From Sphingobacterium corticibacterium (GTDB taxonomy: Bacteria; Bacteroidota; Bacteroidia; Sphingobacteriales; Sphingobacteriaceae), in assembly GCF_004208525.1 (NCBI RefSeq), contig NZ_SGIT01000002.1:62001-126000 (forward strand): a DNA stretch of 64,000 bases, written 5' to 3'. This document shows positions 17,780 through 25,753 of this stretch, piece by piece (positions within the stretch are counted from its first letter, which is position 1; the number at the start of each line of letters is the position of its first letter). The notes beneath the pieces were generated by a model. The model was not told the DNA's origin, searched no databases, and was given only the letters and a program-made list of their open reading frames with translations. Both the position numbers and the translations under genes were made by a program.

Positions 17780-20700
17780 ATGTTAAAAGTATTTTTATCC
17801 ATTCTATTTATCTGGACAACGATCACCATGTCGTACGGGCAAGCTACACGTATCTATGATCATCGCGATTATGGTTTCGGGGAACTATCATCCAATCTTA
17901 TTAATAGTATTGCTCAAGATAGACATGGTTATATTTGGATAGCGACAGAATATGGACTAAACAAATTCGATGGGGTACGTTTTATTCAATATCTTCATGA
18001 TGTGCAGGATAGCACTTCCATTTCCAGTAATCACGTGACCATTCTACATCGCGATAATCAAGATTATTTATGGATCGGATGCTCAAACGGACTACAGTAT
18101 TATGATCAACATACAGAGCAATTCGTGCGAATACAATTTCCCGATCAGATTGCGCCGCATATTACCGATATTCTGACACGTGCTGACGGATCATTATTGG
18201 TAACAACTTCCGGTTGGGGTATCTATGCTATCGATGTTAACCAACGTGTAGCAAGCTCATTGGAACAAGTGAATCAACTTGTTAAGGGGATGTACGGACG
18301 AAAACTTTTGGAAGATAACGAAAAAAACCTCTGGATAGCCATCGATCGTACTGGTGTTACCTGTTTATCTCCAGATCTTACATATAGCAGAAAAATCTCA
18401 AAGGCTCAAATTCCTTTTCCAAAAGGAGGAAAATATCATATGGCAAAAACCTCCTCAGGAGAAGTTATCCTCGCGTATGGTTCTCAAGCAGTATTATTTG
18501 ATCCCGCTAGCAATAGGTATACTCCTTTGCTTTTTGAAACGGATAGAAACAAGACCATAAGTGATATTAGAGTTGTCGATAACAAAGATGTGCTATTCAG
18601 TACAGAGGGCGCTGGAATGTGGTACTTAGAGTTAGCTACACAGCAGTACATATTGCGTCAGGCAGAATTGCCTAATCTCGACAAAAGTTACAGCCAAGCT
18701 CGAATACAGACATTTCTTCAAGATCGGGAGAAAAACTTATGGTTGGGTTGGTTTCAACGCGGGCTAGTCTTTATACCGGCTACAAGCAAACAGTTTTCCT
18801 TCTGGCGCGTGTTAGAATTAGATGAATTGGATAAAGATCAAATCAACGCTATCACAACAGACCACAATAAACACACTTGGTACAGTGTTGACGGAAATGG
18901 CGTATTTATGGCCGATAGCAACGGCCACTTGCTTAGACGATACGGTGATTTGCGCAATGTCACGAAGCTTATAGTAGATAAAAACGAGAATATATGGTTT
19001 ACTTCGTACTTAGACGGATTGGGGAAGATAAACACTAAAGACGGTGACGCACAGTACTTAGGTGTATTGGAGGGAAAAGAGACGAATACGCTAGCTATTG
19101 GAAAAAACGGCAAGCTATACGTATCAACGTTTGGAAGTGGTTTCGTAGAATTTGATGTTGAGAAACAAAGCTATAGGCACTTTAGTATGAATAACAATAC
19201 AGCTTCAGTAGGTCAGCTGGGAAACGACTGGATCCATACAATTTTGTGCGACCAAAAGGGTTTGATATGGTTAGGCCATCATAAGGGAATTAGTTGTTAC
19301 GATCCCCAAAATAACACCTTTGTGGGTGAGGAGGTCAACAAAGAACTATCCGAACAGATTGTACTTTCCCTCTTGCAGGACAGACATGGCAATATATGGG
19401 TGGGGACCTATAATGGCCTGCATAAAATTGAAAAAGATACCCGAAAGATATCGAGTTATACGACCAACAATGGACTTTCTAGTAATGTTATCTCGGGACT
19501 TGGCGAAGATAAAGATGGTAATATTTGGTGTAGCACCTTTAATGGAATTAATTATGTTAACCCCGTAAATAACAAAGTCGTAACATATTATACGGGAGAT
19601 GGACTGGTCGATCGTTCTTACAATCGATCTGTCTATCATCAAAGTAGCGACGGAAAAATTTACTTCGGCGGAAAGCAAGGAATAACTTCGTTTTATCCAC
19701 AACAGGTACGGTTATCAAAATACCCAAACCCCGTTTATATTACAAATCTATATATCCGAAACCAGACGATAAAACCGGGTTACCTATCAGGAAAAAAGCC
19801 AATCTTTACAGAAAGCCTCGCCACAGCTTCCGAATTTTATTTTGCGAACCAAGATGATAGTTTTACGCTGGAGTTATCTACGATGGATTTTAACAGCCCA
19901 GAGAATATCCATTATGAGTATCGGTTAAAGGGTTTTAACAAAACCTGGAACACCAACTTACCTGGCGTTAACTTGATTACATACAATAATCTTTCGCCGG
20001 GAGATCATGAACTGGAAATTCGAGCCTGTAAATTTGGTGCTTATTCAGAGAGTAAAACCATTACGTTACACGTTATGCCTCCTTGGTACCGAAGTACGCT
20101 AGCGTATCTTGTTTATATGGCTTTAGTTATCGGCATCATTATTTTAATCGCAAACTATCTTCGCGAACGTCGACTAGAGAAGCTACATGCTTATAAACTG
20201 CAGCTTTTCACGGACATTTCACACGAGATTCGCTCTCCCCTGACCCTAGTGCTTAGTCCAATAGATAAGCTTATCAAAAATACGTCGGATGTATCGTCAA
20301 AGGAAACGCTGCAAAATATGCGCAAAAATGCACATCGTATACTTAATCTTGTGAACCAGTTGCTCGATATTCGAAAGCTCGAGAGTGGACAGCTCCAATT
20401 AAAATTTGCAGAAACCAATCTAGCAGACTTTGTGAAGCAATGTGCACAATCTTTTGAACAACAGGCACGCGAAAGAAATATAGATTTTCGCGTGAATTCA
20501 GATTCCACATACATTCCCGTTTGGGTCGATACGAACAGTATCGATAAGGTGATTAACAACCTGCTTTCAAATGCTTTTAAATACACGCCTGATAACGGAA
20601 GTATAGAAATCAACATTACGTCTATTTCCCATAAACAGTTAAGCAAACAGCAGAACTATGCGGAAATAACCGTAACCGACACGGGACCTGGCGTCCCTGA

Positions 20701-21796
20701 AGGAGAAGATCATCATATTTTCAAGCGGTTTTATCAAGGTAACAATCAGGTTGCGGGTGGACAGCAGGGTTCTGGTATTGGTCTACATCTCACGGAAGTA
20801 CTTATTAAAAAACATGGCGGAAAAATATCCGTGGAAAACAGGACGGATAAACGAGGGTGTAGCTTTTGTGTACAGATACCAATGGGAGCAACCCATCTAC
20901 CAAAAGCACAAATAGAAAAAGTACCGATTGAAAAAGATAAAATGGATCCAAGCATCCTAGCGGTACCGTCTACTCAGGTAGAGACAGAATCCGTTACCAA
21001 TAAAATCATGCATCATAAAACTAATTTCAAAGTATTAGTGGTTGATGATGAAAAAGACATCTTAAGGTATGTTAGCCAGGAACTACAGAATATATATAAG
21101 ATCATATCGGCCGAAAACGGAAGTGAAGCCTTTCAGCTTGCACTTTCGCAACTTCCAGACCTGATAATCTCTGATGTATCGATGCCGGATATGAACGGGT
21201 TTGAACTGGTAAAAAAAATAAAAAGCAATAGTACGACCAATCATATTCCTATCATATTGCTAACTGCGAAAATAACACAGGAAGACCGTATGCAAGGAAT
21301 AGGCCTGGGTGCGGACGCGTACTTAACCAAGCCCTTCCTTATTGACGAATTGTTAATCACAGCAGAGAACTTGATAAAAAATCGCATGACCGTTAAAGGA
21401 AAATACTCGGGCGCACAGGATCAAGAGGGAAAAGTAAAGACGATTTCCTTCAAATCTAGCGATGAGATACTGATGGAACGGATAGTCAAAATCATCAATG
21501 ATTATCTCGAAAATCCGAGTCTGAATGTACAACTATTAGCGGATGAAGTTGGGTTAAGCAGGGTGCAATTGCATCGTAAAGTGAAAGCCTTAACAGGTAT
21601 CTCCACAAGTGAGTTTATTCGGAATATCCGTTTAAAACAGGCAGAAAAATTATTATTGGATAAACAAATGAATATTTCCCAGGTTGCGTACGCTTTAGGA
21701 TTCACTAATCAAACGCATTTCTCTACACTGTTTAAAAAAATGTATGGTCTAAGCCCATCAGAATATATTAACCGACACGCGAACCAGCACAGTTAA
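17780..21796 (+). CDS. Hybrid two-component system regulator (HTCS) of the xylan locus
   Basis: A single protein of about 1338 residues joins sensor and response parts. A signal peptide (ending MSYGQA) is followed by about 14 two-component-propeller repeats of the DRHGYIWIAT type, a Y_Y_Y domain, and one membrane helix near 780-800. Next come the histidine kinase (His815 in FTDISHEIRSP; N-box INNLLSNAFKYTP), a receiver domain (Asp1132 in IISDVSMPD) and a C-terminal AraC-type DNA-binding domain. HTCS proteins bind an oligosaccharide in the periplasm and activate their neighbouring PUL, here probably on a xylo-oligosaccharide. I chose ATG 17780 rather than 17741 because it gives a clean signal peptide and lies downstream of the promoter at 17727-17758. 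Confidence 0.93.
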   Translation: MLKVFLSILFIWTTITMSYGQATRIYDHRDYGFGELSSNLINSIAQDRHGYIWIATEYGLNKFDGVRFIQYLHDVQDSTSISSNHVTILHRDNQDYLWIGCSNGLQYYDQHTEQFVRIQFPDQIAPHITDILTRADGSLLVTTSGWGIYAIDVNQRVASSLEQVNQLVKGMYGRKLLEDNEKNLWIAIDRTGVTCLSPDLTYSRKISKAQIPFPKGGKYHMAKTSSGEVILAYGSQAVLFDPASNRYTPLLFETDRNKTISDIRVVDNKDVLFSTEGAGMWYLELATQQYILRQAELPNLDKSYSQARIQTFLQDREKNLWLGWFQRGLVFIPATSKQFSFWRVLELDELDKDQINAITTDHNKHTWYSVDGNGVFMADSNGHLLRRYGDLRNVTKLIVDKNENIWFTSYLDGLGKINTKDGDAQYLGVLEGKETNTLAIGKNGKLYVSTFGSGFVEFDVEKQSYRHFSMNNNTASVGQLGNDWIHTILCDQKGLIWLGHHKGISCYDPQNNTFVGEEVNKELSEQIVLSLLQDRHGNIWVGTYNGLHKIEKDTRKISSYTTNNGLSSNVISGLGEDKDGNIWCSTFNGINYVNPVNNKVVTYYTGDGLVDRSYNRSVYHQSSDGKIYFGGKQGITSFYPQQVRLSKYPNPVYITNLYIRNQTIKPGYLSGKKPIFTESLATASEFYFANQDDSFTLELSTMDFNSPENIHYEYRLKGFNKTWNTNLPGVNLITYNNLSPGDHELEIRACKFGAYSESKTITLHVMPPWYRSTLAYLVYMALVIGIIILIANYLRERRLEKLHAYKLQLFTDISHEIRSPLTLVLSPIDKLIKNTSDVSSKETLQNMRKNAHRILNLVNQLLDIRKLESGQLQLKFAETNLADFVKQCAQSFEQQARERNIDFRVNSDSTYIPVWVDTNSIDKVINNLLSNAFKYTPDNGSIEINITSISHKQLSKQQNYAEITVTDTGPGVPEGEDHHIFKRFYQGNNQVAGGQQGSGIGLHLTEVLIKKHGGKISVENRTDKRGCSFCVQIPMGATHLPKAQIEKVPIEKDKMDPSILAVPSTQVETESVTNKIMHHKTNFKVLVVDDEKDILRYVSQELQNIYKIISAENGSEAFQLALSQLPDLIISDVSMPDMNGFELVKKIKSNSTTNHIPIILLTAKITQEDRMQGIGLGADAYLTKPFLIDELLITAENLIKNRMTVKGKYSGAQDQEGKVKTISFKSSDEILMERIVKIINDYLENPSLNVQLLADEVGLSRVQLHRKVKALTGISTSEFIRNIRLKQAEKLLLDKQMNISQVAYALGFTNQTHFSTLFKKMYGLSPSEYINRHANQHS

Positions 21797-21815
21797 TATA
21801 TAGTAAATTTTTAAC

Positions 21816-21860
21816 AATAACGGAGGATGACTTCATGTATCAACCTCCGTTATTTTATTT
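21816..21860. terminator. Bidirectional terminator between HTCS and GH28 genes
   Basis: An 11-bp perfect inverted repeat (21816-21826 with 21844-21854) has a 17-nt loop. It is followed by a T-rich run on the plus strand and by TTGTTAAAAA on the minus strand. It lies between the two convergent genes and probably serves both. Confidence 0.7.
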
Positions 21861-21873
21861 GAAATTAGTGCTT

Positions 21874-23325
21874 TTAAAACTTCTCAAACTCAGCATTAGA
21901 GTCAGACTGAATATCTTCATCCGTCACAAGTTTTCCATTTATCGATACATTTTCAAAAGACATCCCTTTGGTATAATTCGCCTGAATAGGCACGTCAACG
22001 CCTTCGATATTTGAATTGACAATACGAAGATTTTCAGCAGGAGATTCTTCATACGCATTAATTAAAACCCCAAATTTGCCTCCTTTTTTTACGTTTAAAT
22101 TCTCGACTGTAATGTTGCGTACCGTCGGCATAAAATCACCCGGATTTTCATAAAACATATCCACCAAAACTGCTGCTTCTTTATATGCACCAACTTCTAC
22201 ATTCCGCATGTATATATTTTCGATGACACCTCCACGAAGCGAGCTCGTTTTAATGCGTAATACTCTATCCAATTCGGGACTGTCCATTTTAAGATTCTGT
22301 GCAAATATATTCTTTGCTCCTCCGGATATTTCGCTGCCGATCACAATGCCGCCATGGCCATCTTTCATCTCACAATTTTCAATAATATGATTTTCTGCCG
22401 GACGCCCGATAGTACGACCGTCTTCATTTCGACCGGATTTAATAGCGATACAGTCATCGCCGGTATCAAAATAACAGTTGGTTATGAGCACATTTTTACT
22501 GGATTCGGGATTACAACCGTCATTATTGGGACCATGGGTTACTACGCTAACGTTCCGTACGGTCACGTTCTCGCACAACACGGGATTGATATTCCAAAAC
22601 GGAGCATTGATAATTTTAACATCCGCAATCAATATATTGGAAGAATTATAGGGTTGAATAAAAGGTGGACGTAAGAAATGTCCATCACCATATACTCTAT
22701 TCTCTACCGGAATACCATCTTTCACTTCCTGTGTTAATTTTTTAACTGCCGTTAGTTGGTTATCCATACCCTCTGCCCAGCCATATTCTTTTTTGGCTTT
22801 CCACGGCCACCAATGTTCGTTATTCGCATTACCATCAAGGATACCCTTCCCTGTTATGGCTATATTTTCCTGACCATATGCATAAATTAAAGGCGAGTAA
22901 TTCATACATTCCATGCCTTCCCAACGCGTTTTTACTAATGGTTTATAGTCTTCGGTATTCCGGCTGAACAATAATTTAGCGCCATCTTCCAGGTGTAAAT
23001 TGACATTACTTTTCAGATGGATAGCACCTGTCAAAAATGTCCCTTGCGGAACTATAACGCTTCCGCCACCATCCAGATGACAAGCCTCGATAGCTTGATT
23101 GATAGCAGTAGTACTTAGTTTCGTACTATCAGAACTCGCTCCGTAGTCCGTAATGATAAAATCTTTCTTTGCAAAAGTAGGTTCTACAATTAATGTACGA
23201 ATACTATCTGCCACTTTCCATGCTTGATCATTTGTTTGCTCTTGTTTTTTCTGACTTTCCCCGCAACTGACTAACAAACTAAATGGCAAAATTGCTGCGA
23301 TCATTAAATTACGTATTTCCTTCAT
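21874..23325 (-). CDS. GH28 polygalacturonase-type pectinase lipoprotein
   Basis: The 483-residue protein has a lipoprotein signal (SLLVSCGESQ). It has the right-handed beta-helix organisation of GH28, with catalytic Asp residues in CYFDTGDDCIAIKSG, the GHGGIVIGSE block, and LRIKTSSLRGG for carboxylate binding. Members hydrolyse galacturonan or rhamnogalacturonan, as endo- or exo-enzymes. It is not obviously a xylan enzyme. It may widen the locus to pectin-linked xylan, or it may be an independent gene. It is followed at 38 bases by an alpha/beta hydrolase whose own start is upstream on the same strand. Confidence 0.87.
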   Translation of the reverse strand: MKEIRNLMIAAILPFSLLVSCGESQKKQEQTNDQAWKVADSIRTLIVEPTFAKKDFIITDYGASSDSTKLSTTAINQAIEACHLDGGGSVIVPQGTFLTGAIHLKSNVNLHLEDGAKLLFSRNTEDYKPLVKTRWEGMECMNYSPLIYAYGQENIAITGKGILDGNANNEHWWPWKAKKEYGWAEGMDNQLTAVKKLTQEVKDGIPVENRVYGDGHFLRPPFIQPYNSSNILIADVKIINAPFWNINPVLCENVTVRNVSVVTHGPNNDGCNPESSKNVLITNCYFDTGDDCIAIKSGRNEDGRTIGRPAENHIIENCEMKDGHGGIVIGSEISGGAKNIFAQNLKMDSPELDRVLRIKTSSLRGGVIENIYMRNVEVGAYKEAAVLVDMFYENPGDFMPTVRNITVENLNVKKGGKFGVLINAYEESPAENLRIVNSNIEGVDVPIQANYTKGMSFENVSINGKLVTDEDIQSDSNAEFEKF

Positions 23326-23363
23326 ATTTACTGTTTATTTGATTCAAAATTTAGTGGTATTCA

Positions 23364-24137
23364 TCATCCTAAAAACTGTGCTGCCATTGCATTGAATGCT
23401 TTTGGATTCTCTGCTTGCACCCAATGTCCTGCATTTGGAACTTTCTCGATTGACGAATATGGAAACATCTCTTTTATCATTGGATAGTCTTCGGGTAAGA
23501 TATATTTTGATTTTTCTCCCGCAATAAAGAGCGTTTCCCCTTCGTAAACGCCGGGTTCAACGCCGACCGTGATAAAATCGGCATATTTTTCTGCTAACGT
23601 TTTCAAATTGAATCGCCAATCCAACGTTCGATCCTCTTTTATATAAACATTTTTAAGCAAAAATTGGATGACACCAACTTCATCTAAATACTGACGCAAT
23701 TGTTCTTCTACTTCCTTACGGTTGCTCAGTTCACTAATCTTGACGGCGGCCAATGCTTCCAATATCTTTTGGTGGTGTGGCGGGTAAGCTTTTGGTGCGA
23801 TATCAACGACAATAAGCTTTCTGATATTGGTAGATTTCGAAACAGCGTATTGCATAGCGACTTTACCACCAAGCGAATGCCCGAGTATATCAACTTCTTG
23901 AAGCCCCTGATGCTGTATATAAGCTTCCAGGTCTTCTACCATGACCGACAACGACATATCATCGGCGTGAAAACTATGTCCATGGTTGCGTAGATCAATT
24001 AAATGTATCGGTGTTTTTTCGCCAAACTCGCGGCCGAAACTTCCCCAATTATCGGACATGCCAAATAAACCATGCATAACCAATAAAGGTGTGCCCGGCT
24101 TGTCCTCTCCGTATATTCGTGAATGTAAAATATCCAT
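23364..24137 (-). CDS. Alpha/beta-hydrolase fold esterase (YbfF-like)
   Basis: The 257-residue cytoplasmic protein has no signal peptide. The nucleophile elbow is GHSLGG with Ser88, the oxyanion block is MHGLFGMSDNW, and His238 lies in NAGHWVQAENP. This order and size match the YbfF/acyl-ester hydrolase branch. The natural substrate is not predictable. It reads in the same direction as, and upstream of, GH28, but the two need not be functionally linked. Confidence 0.78.
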   Translation of the reverse strand: MDILHSRIYGEDKPGTPLLVMHGLFGMSDNWGSFGREFGEKTPIHLIDLRNHGHSFHADDMSLSVMVEDLEAYIQHQGLQEVDILGHSLGGKVAMQYAVSKSTNIRKLIVVDIAPKAYPPHHQKILEALAAVKISELSNRKEVEEQLRQYLDEVGVIQFLLKNVYIKEDRTLDWRFNLKTLAEKYADFITVGVEPGVYEGETLFIAGEKSKYILPEDYPMIKEMFPYSSIEKVPNAGHWVQAENPKAFNAMAAQFLG

Positions 24138-24357
24138 AAGGGGTAAAGATAAGGTTTTTCATTGTCCTTTTTTTTAGAAAAAAATGGACCAAAAAAATCG
24201 CCACTTCGGATATTTGAGAGGAATGGATAGTGCTAAGGATAAATTTCTACAGACCTCAAACATCCGGATGTGGCATTTACTGTTAAGAAGGGGATAATGC
24301 AGTCGTTCCTTTATTATCATTACTTTCGAATTACATTATTCCCCGTTGCCACACGTG

Positions 24358-24388
24358 TTGTTTTTCATAAAACAAACACGTATTTTTG
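24358..24388 (+). promoter_or_regulatory. Bacteroidota-type promoter of the DUF6364/PIN pair
   Basis: TTG at 24358-24360 is separated by 20 bases from TATTTTTG at 24381-24388, an exact match to the TAnnTTTG element. A strong AAAGGAGG ribosome site (24393-24400) and the ATG at 24405 follow. This rules out the longer frame that begins at 24270. Confidence 0.65.
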
Positions 24389-24404
24389 TATAAAGGAGGA
24401 AATC

Positions 24405-24659
24405 ATGAGTACAAAACTGACCTTGACATTGGAGAAAGAAGTTATTGAAACTGCAAAAAAATATGCGAAAGAGCGAGGACAAAGCCTCTCTGAAATGGTT
24501 GAGAACTATTTCAAGCTGTTAACGGTAGATACAAGAAAAATTAAGCCAAAACAACTTTCTCCTAAGATTCAAAAACTACGCGGAATTATAAAAACTGACG
24601 AAAATATCGACTACAAAAAAATGCTGGCGGAAGAATTATCTAAAAAATATGGCCTATAA
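24405..24659 (+). CDS. DUF6364-like antitoxin
   Basis: The 84-residue protein has a ribbon-helix-helix-like N-terminus (TLTLEKEVIETAKKYAKERG) and a charged C-terminal tail, matching DUF6364-type antitoxins common in Bacteroidota. The start at 24405 is fixed by an AAAGGAGG site 4 bases upstream and by the promoter at 24358-24388. The stop overlaps the next gene by 11 bases, which is typical of a toxin-antitoxin operon. It would bind and neutralise the PIN toxin and repress the shared promoter, as inferred from this gene order. Confidence 0.75.
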   Translation: MSTKLTLTLEKEVIETAKKYAKERGQSLSEMVENYFKLLTVDTRKIKPKQLSPKIQKLRGIIKTDENIDYKKMLAEELSKKYGL

Positions 24660-25080
24660 ATTATTTATCGATTCGGACGTCGTCATTGATTTTTTTACGG
24701 ATAGGGAACCTCATGCAAACCCAGCCAGTGAGCTTTTTGAACTGGGCGAAAGTGGGGCTGTTGTTTTGTTTTTATCAGCTGTTAGCATAAATAACATCTA
24801 CTATATCGTAAGACGGTTTTTAGGGCATAAAAAAACGTTGGAAGTAATAGAGACACTTGCAGAAATGACGGAAATTATCGGTACTACGAAGAAAGAAATT
24901 CTACAGGCCCTAAAAAATGAATTTTCTGACTATGAAGATTCCATTCAATATTCTTCAGCATTAACCGTTAAAGGGTTAGACGTGATCATCACCCGAAACA
25001 TAAAAGATTATAAAAGTGCAGATATATCGGTGATGACTCCTGTAGATTTCCTAAAAATGTTTAGAAAAAATAGGGATTAA
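24649..25080 (+). CDS. PIN-domain toxin (VapC-like ribonuclease)
   Basis: The 143-residue protein has the PIN layout: acidic residues in LFIDSDVVIDF, DYEDSIQYSSA and ITRNIKDYK, which together would bind the divalent metal used to cut RNA. It overlaps the antitoxin by 11 bases. All expected acidic positions are present, so the toxin looks intact. Cellular RNA target unknown. Confidence 0.78.
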   Translation: MAYKLFIDSDVVIDFFTDREPHANPASELFELGESGAVVLFLSAVSINNIYYIVRRFLGHKKTLEVIETLAEMTEIIGTTKKEILQALKNEFSDYEDSIQYSSALTVKGLDVIITRNIKDYKSADISVMTPVDFLKMFRKNRD

Positions 25081-25099
25081 CACTATACATGGTTATTTC

Positions 25100-25660
25100 A
25101 TGACAGTATACATCAAAAATATGGTATGCAACCGCTGCATAATGGTTGTTCGACAAGAGATAGAGAAACTCGGTCTCCATATACAGGCGATAAAATTAGG
25201 AGAAGTGGTGTTGACGGAGGCATCGGGGCAAGTGCAATTAGACAGGATTGCCGACGTACTGGAGCCACTCGGATTTGAGTTAATAGACGACAAGAAGAGC
25301 CAACTCATTGCGCAGATAAAAGCCATTGTAATTCAATGGGTGCGTGATCAAAATAGTGAAAGAAACAGCAATCTATCGGATTTCTTAGCCGAGGAACTGC
25401 AGCACGATTACAATTACCTATCCAACCTCTTCTCCGAAGTGGAAGGTGTTACTATTGAGAAATACCATATTGCGCAGAAAATTGAGCGTGTTAAGGAATT
25501 ATTGGTATATGACGAATTATCGCTTAGTGAGATTGCCTATCAGCTAGGTTATTCCAGCGTGGCATACCTAAGCAACCAGTTTAAGAAAGTCACGGGATTG
25601 ACACCTAGCCATTTTAAGCAAATAAAAGAAGATAAGCGCAAACCTTTAGATGAGATTTAG
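25100..25660 (+). CDS. HMA-like domain fused to AraC DNA-binding domain, copper-responsive regulator
   Basis: The 186-residue protein begins with a heavy-metal-associated fold (YIKNMVCNRCIMVVRQEI, a CxxC metal site) of about 70 residues. It ends with an AraC-type helix-turn-helix pair (LSLSEIAYQLGYSSVAYLSNQFKK). The obvious reading is a one-component regulator that binds Cu(I) through CxxC and controls the copper operon that starts 93 bases downstream. No membrane segment or cupin sensor is present. The metal and the direction of control are inferred from the neighbours. The same fused layout exists in other Bacteroidota copper loci as far as I recall. Confidence 0.78.
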   Translation: MTVYIKNMVCNRCIMVVRQEIEKLGLHIQAIKLGEVVLTEASGQVQLDRIADVLEPLGFELIDDKKSQLIAQIKAIVIQWVRDQNSERNSNLSDFLAEELQHDYNYLSNLFSEVEGVTIEKYHIAQKIERVKELLVYDELSLSEIAYQLGYSSVAYLSNQFKKVTGLTPSHFKQIKEDKRKPLDEI

Positions 25661-25753
25661 AGAAGTAAATCTTACAACTCTTTCCCAAAATAGTGTAACA
25701 GCTAACCAACTGTTTATGGCGAACTTTGTTATTGTATTAATGAAAGGAACCAT

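Noticed and set aside
24270..24404. Upstream extension of the DUF6364 gene
   Set aside because: The exact promoter and ribosome site lie inside it, and the family starts at the ATG at 24405.
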